From NCBI GenBank assembly GCA_046351235.1, contig JAXLYV010000005.1, positions 424,904 through 488,903 on the forward strand: a stretch of 64,000 nt of DNA, given 5' to 3'. The stretch comes from JBBSAT01 sp046351235. Its GTDB lineage: Bacteria; Myxococcota_A; Polyangia; Polyangiales; Sandaracinaceae. The stretch's first letter is position 1; every line of letters starts with the position of its first letter. Both the position numbers and the translations under genes were made by a program. Positions 31,101 to 37,031 of the stretch are shown here, piece by piece. The notes under the pieces were generated by a model, which saw only the letters and a program-made list of their open reading frames with translations, was not told the DNA's origin and searched no databases.

Positions 31101-33733
31101 AGCGCGAGGCCCGTCTCGGTGGGCTCCTTGCGCGTCGCGTACGCGATCTTGCCGCCGCCCGCCTCGCGCAGGGCCTCGCCCGTGAGCCGCGCGCCGCTCC
31201 AGCCCGGGAAGATCGGCAGCTTCGCGACCGCGGCGCGCGCGTCCGGTGAGAGCGGCGCCTCGAACGAGCGCACCTCGCGCAGCACCGAGCGCACGATGGC
31301 CGCGTCGTCGAGCGGGACCTCGTGCGTGAGCCCGGGCACCTCCTCGCCGAGCCACGCGCGCACGATCTCGCGCGCCAGGCGCGCCGACGCATGCCGTCCG
31401 CCGAAGTCTTGCTCGAGCCGGCTCCACGCCACGCTCGACGGCGCCCAGCTCGCGTCGGGAACGAGGTCGTCGTCGTCGACCACCACGACCGTCGGCGTGT
31501 GCCCCAGCGTCGCCGGATGCAGGCCCAGGCGGCGCCCCACGTGGAACGCCTCGATGCCGCTCGCGCCCTCGGTCCACGCCAGGATCCACCGGCGCCCGGG
31601 CGATTCTCGATCGATCGCGACGCGCGCGCTCCCGCCGAGCGTCGCCGAGATCGCGCGCAGCGGCCCGGGCCGTCCGAGAAAGCGCCCGTAGTCGACGAGC
31701 GGCACGCGCGGTAGCGCGATCGAGAGCGCCGTCCGCTCGGCGTCGCTCAGCGCCAGCACGGGCCGGCCCGCCGGGGAGCGCGGGGGCGCCGGCTTGCCGC
31801 GCTCGATCACGCCGATCGCCTCGCCGCGCGCGAGGTCCACGAGCCCGTGCCGCGTGCCGCGCACGTCGGGCCAGACCGGCGCGTGCCCGAGCGGGCTGCC
31901 GAGCAGGATCTCGCGGGCCTTCTCGGCCTCGCGCGCGACCAGGGTGAGCGTCGCTTGGCGCACGGCCGCGAGCGCGCGCGGATCGGCCTGCGCGGAAGAG
32001 CTCTCGACGAGCTCCTTCGCGATCGCCTCGCACGCGGCGCGCGTGGCGGCCTCGACCGCATCGAGCACGGCCGCCGTCGTCTCGTCGCCCACGGCGGCGT
32101 CGAACCGCGGCGTCGGCACGAGGGCGTCGCTCTGCACGACGATCTCGATCCCGACCTCGGCCTTCGCGTGCCGGACTTCGAGGGGGCGCCCCTCGCGCCG
32201 CAGCTCGAGCGTCCGCTCGTTCCCGGGCACGCCGATCGCGATCTCGCCCTCGATCGGGAAGCGGCGGCTCGGGTGGGGGCCCGCGTCCGCGGGGAGCGGC
32301 ACGCAGCGGAAGGCCTGGTCGCGCCGGCGCGCGAGAGACGGCAGGGCGGGCTGGCGGCGCCATCGCGCCTGCTGCGCCACGGCCTCGCGCGCCGTCTGGA
32401 TCGCGAGCTCGGCCGAAGGCGGCGGCACGTCGCCGAAGAGAAGGTGCGTCGGATCGCCGGGCGGCGCCGCGAGCAGGTCGCCCACCCACGCGGCGAGCTC
32501 GCGCTCGGCGAAGAGGGCGCCGTAATGGACGCTCCCGTCGGCGCCCGCGCGGAACAGCTCACGCACGCTGCGCCGCCGTCCCACCGCGTCGAAGAGCAGC
32601 TTCGCGTCGAAGAGCGGCGCGAGCGCGCTGGCGAGCCCGGCCGGGCCCACGACGAGGCGCGCGCGATGGCTCGGGCCCGCGACCTCGGAGGCGAGCAGCG
32701 AGATGCCGAGCGCGCGGAGCCACGAGAGGCGCCCCGGATCGGACGCCTCGTCGATCGCGGTGGCGAGCCGCGCGATCAAGGGGCCGAGCGCCTCTTGCCC
32801 GGCCGCGAGCGCGTCGGCCGCGTCCGCATCGTCCCACCGCACGGCCGAGCGCGCCGCGTTCGTCGGCAGGCGCTCGCGGTCGACGCGGTAGAGAAGAGGC
32901 ACGAGCGCCGGCGCCGCCGACCCGAGCCCCGAGGTCCAGGGCTCGCGCGAGAGCACGACGCCGCGCTCGGAGGCCTCGAGCACCGCGCCCGCGCGCCCCG
33001 GGCGCGGCAGCGCGAGCGCCACCCAGCCGCCGCCGGGAACGGGCTCGCTCAGCACGATCGAGGCGTCGGCCGCGAGCGGTATGCCCGCCACCGTGAGCGG
33101 GACGGCGACCTCGCGCGCCGCGTCGCGCACCATCCGCAGCTCGCGCGGCTCCTCGCCGATCGCCCAGCGCGCGAGCACGCCGAGGCCGAGCACGGCGCGC
33201 ACGTGCACCACGAGCCCGCGCGCGATCCGCGGCGCGCTCGACGGAGGCAGCGCGCTCTCGAGCCGCAGCTCGCGCAGCCCCGTCGCGACGCCGGTCTCGT
33301 CCTCCACCGTGAGCAGACGCGGCGTGAAGCGCGCACGGCGGCTCCCGCCCTCCTCGATCAGGAACACGTCGACGTGGTGCGTGGTGCTCGCCTCGCCTCG
33401 CCGCCCGAGCGCCGCGTTCACGCCGATCGCCAGCAGCCGCAGCGCGCGCGCCTGCGGATCGGTCCCCGGATCGACGAGCTCCTCGAAGAGCGCGAGCAGT
33501 CGCTCGCCCTCGGGCGGCTCGCACGCGATCGACACGAAGACGTCGCCGCCGCTGCCGTCGACGGCGATCGAGCTCGCGCCGGGGAACGAGGCGCCCGCGC
33601 GCACCACCTCGAGCACCCACGCGAAGGGATCGGCGAGCTGGTAGCTGCGCAGCTTGGCGACGGCGCGGGCGGCATCGACGCGCAGCTTGCCGCCCGAGAC
33701 GCGCACGCCGCTGCCGGGCCGGGCGCGGCTCAC
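28136..33733 (-). CDS. Giant 1865-aa protein with degenerate GHKL-like N-terminus
   Basis: No known family is recognised. The start is GTG 33733, overlapping the ATPase stop (GTGA). Residues 34-58 (ADPFAWVLEVVRAG then ASFPGASSIAV) align with the ATPase partner's ADPFAFYRELVQN then SIDAGATSIGV. The Glu is kept (42) but the Mg-binding Asn is Ala (46), and no DxGxG motif follows, so it looks like a dead GHKL fold. The middle is a long mosaic of alpha/beta segments without a catalytic motif I can name. A Pro/Lys/Ala-rich linker lies at about 1717-1755 (IPPPPPPRATPEPPAPAA and KKKA), then a compact alpha/beta C-terminal domain. I see no signal or TM helix. It should be cytosolic and act with the ATPase, perhaps as scaffold or client receptor; this is inferred from position only. 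Confidence 0.72.
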   Translation of the reverse strand: MSRARPGSGVRVSGGKLRVDAARAVAKLRSYQLADPFAWVLEVVRAGASFPGASSIAVDGSGGDVFVSIACEPPEGERLLALFEELVDPGTDPQARALRLLAIGVNAALGRRGEASTTHHVDVFLIEEGGSRRARFTPRLLTVEDETGVATGLRELRLESALPPSSAPRIARGLVVHVRAVLGLGVLARWAIGEEPRELRMVRDAAREVAVPLTVAGIPLAADASIVLSEPVPGGGWVALALPRPGRAGAVLEASERGVVLSREPWTSGLGSAAPALVPLLYRVDRERLPTNAARSAVRWDDADAADALAAGQEALGPLIARLATAIDEASDPGRLSWLRALGISLLASEVAGPSHRARLVVGPAGLASALAPLFDAKLLFDAVGRRRSVRELFRAGADGSVHYGALFAERELAAWVGDLLAAPPGDPTHLLFGDVPPPSAELAIQTAREAVAQQARWRRQPALPSLARRRDQAFRCVPLPADAGPHPSRRFPIEGEIAIGVPGNERTLELRREGRPLEVRHAKAEVGIEIVVQSDALVPTPRFDAAVGDETTAAVLDAVEAATRAACEAIAKELVESSSAQADPRALAAVRQATLTLVAREAEKAREILLGSPLGHAPVWPDVRGTRHGLVDLARGEAIGVIERGKPAPPRSPAGRPVLALSDAERTALSIALPRVPLVDYGRFLGRPGPLRAISATLGGSARVAIDRESPGRRWILAWTEGASGIEAFHVGRRLGLHPATLGHTPTVVVVDDDDLVPDASWAPSSVAWSRLEQDFGGRHASARLAREIVRAWLGEEVPGLTHEVPLDDAAIVRSVLREVRSFEAPLSPDARAAVAKLPIFPGWSGARLTGEALREAGGGKIAYATRKEPTETGLALIALDGSREEAEGLAALVGGAGTTDATQRIESAIAQHQRDTKLARIARGPEQSLDPWGATPTVRVLGDGLTGVLGFRPSRNASHVAILVGRRAFVELEDDELPPHLAAKVDVEPRLLDERAEKLHSALGVPRVRGALLSSARQLAALVVRERPASLFGDEAVTLLVRRLVGGGRRRGEVGAMMRTLAALPTLATDRGPPVSIEDATRDEDLAYVTDAIAALDPTEDETPTPLDRPLPILSWEEGDERRALLETIAGATLVDVTDDVRALHAARRAARGLVERPALRRGHEPSLARPIEELAESTSDPALVRKVLGIGTIGLVREAPSLVRFFDAGRPQREERFELVPSFEAAVASPVISGRRGLGARRDEVERALTLVLAQLLRRLTDENALDAAPEWALEAQRDAALLGGKTHLERLGGVRLFPTTAGARASFDDLRRQVERFGALWVVRDPSCTLVPLDPERIALRLSEAHARALGRAIRVVDAKEELELDREARANRARPPMTSVALEGEERAWALATRTVSRAREGEVMVAALAPAHADERALVLALGEQLLGTTEPPGALPVLARVRSPALRPNRTFSGAERNAALTAIQALVVSLGEELVMESIPTPRTPMPVFVLDAEASGAMPIPKTRAIRGRLSLGSIDLAEDEGVVVVDRDVDDPDRAPLRTLRATAPKRDPEDVPLVGTVVLYGDDAQQAATSLDVVARHAYVALLARLTERLGARASLDADLDLAHVVHGASLGFGRAPEIRRDIALPFGRRGLATVGELVDVLGKSSTVVALAPDEDDQHAALARHPLFVVDGSLAAQRLVLALGSRLLSRSDALALALGVRRADGSIPPPPPPRATPEPPAPAAEKKTPKKSDEKPRAKPKKKASVSAAKVALTASASIASGPVAPLSVRAHARLSEAGRDAPVVVAPERSAPLVVLEDGELSLAGDSELLALAASTAVHRERAAVIVAAHALSVDRSVRDPIAALTRLLEASS

Positions 33734-35463
33734 GCGCGACCTCGCTGGGCGAAGAGCGAGCGGATCGAGAGCTCGGTGAGCGCGCTCATCCGCTCCACGC
33801 TCGCGAGCTCGCGCTCGTGGAGCACGGCGCGCGCGAGCGCGTCGGCGGCGAGCACGGCGTCCGGATGTGCACGCGCGGCCACGGCGAGCGGATGCGTGCG
33901 CGCGAGCGCGAGCGGCGGGCGGAGCGCGAGCCGGAACGGATCGGCCTCGCGGCCGGGCGGGAGCGCGAGCTCGGGCCCTTCGCTCGCGCGCGCGAACGAG
34001 AGCCGCAGATCCTGGCCGACGACGTCGACCCACGTGACGCGCGAGGGCTTTCGGTGGGCGACGCCGAGCGCATGCGCGACGCGCTCGGCGAGCTCGTGGT
34101 CGCGCGGATCGAGCGCCTCGTTCGGCACCGGCACGAGCGCCGAATGGACGCCGCGCGGATCGGCCACGGTGTGGCCCATCGCGGCGAGCAGCGCGCGCAG
34201 CGTCTCGCGCTCCTCGGGGCTCTTGGCCATCGAGGCGTCCACCACGCCCGTGCCCATCGACGCGAGCACGTCGGTGAGCGCATCGCGCTCGCTCGCGATC
34301 AGGAGCACCTGGAGCCGCGGGATGCCGCGCCCGAGGCGCGAGCCCTTCAGCGGCGAGACGAGCGGCACCGCGATCTCGTCCGGATCGATCGCGAGCTCGG
34401 CCGCGCGCATGGCGCGGACCAGCGTGATCCAGCGGCCTCCGGCGATGGGATCGCCCTCGAGGTGCGCGCGCGCAGCCTCGTCGATCGCGTCGAGCACCTC
34501 TTTCCGGAGCGGCTCCGCGATCGCGTGATCGACGAGCGCGACGGCGCGCGCGTGGGCCTCGTCGAGGCGCACGTCCTCGCGCGAGAGCGTGTGCGAGAGG
34601 TGCGGGCTGACGACCTTGAAGGCGATCGCCGCGCGCGTGCCGCGGCCCCGCGACTCGTGCAGCAGGAGCCCGCGGTTGTAGAACGCCGCCAGGCGCGCCT
34701 CTTCGGGCACGAGCGCGACGAGCGCCTCGGCGACGTCGTCGTGCGAGCGGATCCGGACGTCGACCAGCGCGCCCTCGATCGCGAGCGCACCGTCGATCCG
34801 CCGCTCGAGGCTCGGCTCGGCGCCCGTGGCGCGCACGACCGTCAGCTGGATCGGCACGCTCGCGTGCCCGCACCAGCGCGCGAGCGCGGCCTCGCTTCGC
34901 TGCACGAGCTCTGCGCCGTCGCCCTCGATGGGCACGTGCAGCGTGACGGTGGTGCCGCGCGTGCCGCCCGGCTCGCGATAGAGATCGTAGGTGCGGTCGG
35001 GGTGCAGCTGCAGCACGTGCCGCGGGCCCTCGCCCGTGCAGCTCGAGACGGACACGAGCGCGGGCTCCATCGCGAGCACCGAGACGAAGCCGATGCCGAA
35101 CTTGCCGATCGTGCCTTCTTGGCCCTCTTTCGTGGAGCGGAAGAGCACGACGAGGTCTTCTTCGAGGACCTCCTGCGTCATGCCGCAGCCGTCGTCGGTC
35201 ACGCTCACGCGCGCTTCGTGCCGCCCGCCCTCGCTCGAGAGCACGATGCGCACGCCGATGCTCGTCGCGCCGGCGTCGATCGAGTTCTGCACGAGCTCGC
35301 GATAGAACGCGAACGGGTCGGCGAACTGCCGGACGAGATCGTCGACGAGGCCGTCGCCCTCGCCGGCCCGAGCTTCCGCGCGCCCTCCGTCGCGGTAAGG
35401 GCCGCTCGGGCCCCCGCCCTGCGGCTTGCCTTTCTTCTTCTTCGCGGCGCCGCTCCCGCTCAT
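33730..35463 (-). CDS. GHKL (HSP90-like) ATPase, 577 aa
   Basis: A cytosolic GHKL-fold ATPase. After a Lys/Gly-rich tail (MSGSGAAKKKKGKPQ), the fold appears with N-box RELVQNSIDAG (Glu 56, Asn 60), G1 box DDGCGM (90-95) and G2 GKFGIGF (120-126), so ATP and Mg binding residues are intact. A middle domain with FRSTKEG and PHLSHTLSREDVRLDE resembles the S5 region of HSP90/MutL-type proteins. The C-terminal 150 residues are helix-rich and lack the MEEVD-like tail. It is close to HtpG in core but not in length or order of the later parts, so I leave the symbol empty. It overlaps both operon neighbours by 4 nt, implying fixed stoichiometry. ATG 35463 is the only good start. Confidence 0.85.
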   Translation of the reverse strand: MSGSGAAKKKKGKPQGGGPSGPYRDGGRAEARAGEGDGLVDDLVRQFADPFAFYRELVQNSIDAGATSIGVRIVLSSEGGRHEARVSVTDDGCGMTQEVLEEDLVVLFRSTKEGQEGTIGKFGIGFVSVLAMEPALVSVSSCTGEGPRHVLQLHPDRTYDLYREPGGTRGTTVTLHVPIEGDGAELVQRSEAALARWCGHASVPIQLTVVRATGAEPSLERRIDGALAIEGALVDVRIRSHDDVAEALVALVPEEARLAAFYNRGLLLHESRGRGTRAAIAFKVVSPHLSHTLSREDVRLDEAHARAVALVDHAIAEPLRKEVLDAIDEAARAHLEGDPIAGGRWITLVRAMRAAELAIDPDEIAVPLVSPLKGSRLGRGIPRLQVLLIASERDALTDVLASMGTGVVDASMAKSPEERETLRALLAAMGHTVADPRGVHSALVPVPNEALDPRDHELAERVAHALGVAHRKPSRVTWVDVVGQDLRLSFARASEGPELALPPGREADPFRLALRPPLALARTHPLAVAARAHPDAVLAADALARAVLHERELASVERMSALTELSIRSLFAQRGRA

Positions 35464-35702
35464 CGCCCGCGCTCGGCCGCCGCCGCCGCCCGCTCGGCGA
35501 GGACGGCCACGACCACGGCCTGCACGCTCCGCGCGTCGAGCCCGCCGAGGTGGCCGAGCTGGTCGACGAGCTTGGGCAGGCCCGCGCGCAAGAGGCGCGG
35601 GTGCGTGATGGGGCACTCGAGGCTTCCGTCGTGCACGCGCGCGAGCACGCGGCGCAGATCTTCGGTGCTGACCAGCGTGAGACCCGTGCCGCCGAACTTC
35701 AT
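35460..35702 (-). CDS. 80-aa helical protein, first gene of the GHKL operon
   Basis: A small protein starting at ATG 35702 (MKFGGTGLTLVSTEDL) and overlapping the ATPase start by 4 nt (ATGA). The predicted helices are STEDLRRVLARVHDG, ITHPRLLRAGLPKLVDQLGHLG and ARSVQAVVVAVLAERAAAA, with one Cys (LECPITHP). The central helix pair looks like a helix-turn-helix spacing, but the turn is not typical, so a DNA-binding role is only possible. It could instead be a small adaptor for the ATPase. A longer in-frame version from 35897 would cross the two inverted repeats and is unlikely. The leader holds GTTCT-AAC-AGAAC at 35710-35722, 8 bp before the start. No homologue is known to me. Confidence 0.65.
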   Translation of the reverse strand: MKFGGTGLTLVSTEDLRRVLARVHDGSLECPITHPRLLRAGLPKLVDQLGHLGGLDARSVQAVVVAVLAERAAAAAERGR

Positions 35703-35709
35703 GGCGCAC

Positions 35710-35722
35710 GTTCTAACAGAAC
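35710..35722 (-). promoter_or_regulatory. Inverted repeat at the GHKL operon leader
   Basis: GTTCT-AAC-AGAAC is a 5-3-5 perfect inverted repeat lying 7 bp upstream of the first start codon (35702). It would overlap the ribosome site or the early transcript. It may be an operator or an RNA hairpin. It differs from the Gram-positive SOS box because the half-sites point the other way. Confidence 0.4.
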
Positions 35723-35741
35723 GCGCGGAGCGCATGGGCGG

Positions 35742-35756
35742 CTGACAACTTGTCAG
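35742..35756. promoter_or_regulatory. Perfect 15-bp palindrome, GHKL operon / gspC intergenic region
   Basis: CTGACAA-C-TTGTCAG is perfectly symmetric with 7-bp arms. It lies 39 bp upstream of the GHKL operon's first start and about 210 bp upstream of gspC, so it is better placed for the operon. A dimeric repressor or activator is the natural reading. The remaining part of 35757-35965 has no clear motif. Confidence 0.5.
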
Positions 35757-35965
35757 ACGAAGCGCTCTCGATCGGCCGATGGCTGCCAGGTTGTCGATCG
35801 AGACGGGGGAGCCCGGGGTCGCTATCGCGCACGATCCGTGCACGAATTCGTGGACCGTCGCGATCTTTCGAGGTAGGCACGGCCGTTGCTCAAACACCCC
35901 CCCGGAGACGCGGGGCTCGTCCTGGAATTTCCAGGGCGAACCGAGCGACGGGCGGTAGCGAAACG

Positions 35966-36979
35966 GTGGCCACGGTAACGAGCACGCGGCAGGCGCTTCC
36001 TCGGGTTGCGATCGTCCTCGCGACCTTGAGCACGACCGGCTTGTTGGCAGCGCAGGGGACGACGCAGCTCGTCGCCTCGACGTTCCTCGACGTCCCGGTG
36101 GACGTGCCGCCGGCGCCGCCGCCGCCGCCGGGCGCGGTCACGCAGCACGTGCGCGACGGTCATCCGCTGCTCGCGCACCAGATCTTCGACTCGCACCTCG
36201 ACAACCCGATGGAGTGGGACGTGCCGGTCGTCGCGGTCGAGCCGGGCGAGGAACAGGGCGACGAAGCCCCGCCGCCGCCGCAGACCGAGTGGCACGACGG
36301 CGATCCCCAGCCGCCGCCCTGCGACGGCTCGATCCGCCTCGTCGCCTCCTACGTGCGCCGCGGCCAGCCCGAGCAGTCGTTCGCCGCGATCACTGGGTCC
36401 ACCGGCAGCTCGCTCCTCTATCGCTCGGGCATGACGGTCGACGAGCGCAACGTCGTCGCCATCCAGCCCGGCTTCGTGGTGCTGCGCCCCTCGAGCGGCC
36501 AGCTCTGCTCGATCGGCCTGTTCGGCGATGCGCCTGCGGTCGCCACGGCGCGCCCGGCGCCCCTGCCCGTCGTCGCGCCGCCGCCCGACGCCGGCGGGGG
36601 CGATGCCGCGCTCGGCATCACGGCCGCCGAGATGGAGCAGAACATCCAGCAGATCAGCGAGACGAGCTACTCGATCAACCGCACGCTCGTCGATCGCCTG
36701 CTCGCCAACCAGGCCGCGCTCATGAGCGCCGCGCGCGTGATCCCGCACGAAGAGGACGGGCACGTCGTCGGCGTGAAGATCTACGGCATCCGCCGCTCGA
36801 GCCTGCTCGGCCACCTCGGCATCCAGAACGGCGACATGCTCCGCACGCTCAACGGCTACGACCTCACGGACCCGACGGCCGTGCTCGACGCCTACAGCCG
36901 CCTGCGCACCGCCGACTCGCTCTCGGTCAGCATCGTGCGCCGCGGCGCGCCCGTGACCGTCGACTACGCCATCCACTGA
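35966..36979 (+). CDS. gspC: Type II secretion system protein GspC
   Basis: The 337-aa inner-membrane GspC protein that links the inner-membrane platform to the secretin. One TM helix (ALPRVAIVLATLSTTGLLAAQ, residues about 9-30), a Pro/Glu-rich linker with an HR-like part (CDGSIRLVASYVRRGQPEQ), and a C-terminal PDZ-like domain (VVGVKIYGIRRSSLLGHLG then GIQNGDMLRTLNGYDL) that ends in VSIVRRGAPVTVDYAI. The start is GTG 35966; longer upstream frames have no TM or conserved sequence. It opens the gsp operon; gspD follows after 52 bp. The PDZ domain is where substrates or the secretin are contacted in known systems. Confidence 0.88.
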   Translation: MATVTSTRQALPRVAIVLATLSTTGLLAAQGTTQLVASTFLDVPVDVPPAPPPPPGAVTQHVRDGHPLLAHQIFDSHLDNPMEWDVPVVAVEPGEEQGDEAPPPPQTEWHDGDPQPPPCDGSIRLVASYVRRGQPEQSFAAITGSTGSSLLYRSGMTVDERNVVAIQPGFVVLRPSSGQLCSIGLFGDAPAVATARPAPLPVVAPPPDAGGGDAALGITAAEMEQNIQQISETSYSINRTLVDRLLANQAALMSAARVIPHEEDGHVVGVKIYGIRRSSLLGHLGIQNGDMLRTLNGYDLTDPTAVLDAYSRLRTADSLSVSIVRRGAPVTVDYAIH

Positions 36980-37031
36980 TCGAACGAACGCTTCGCCCGA
37001 CTCGACCCGACCCGACGGAACCAACGCCCTC

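Noticed and set aside
35742..35756. Reading the GHKL leader repeats as a canonical SOS (LexA) box
   Set aside because: GTTCT-AAC-AGAAC has half-sites in the opposite order to the Gram-positive box and the other palindrome does not match known LexA sites.
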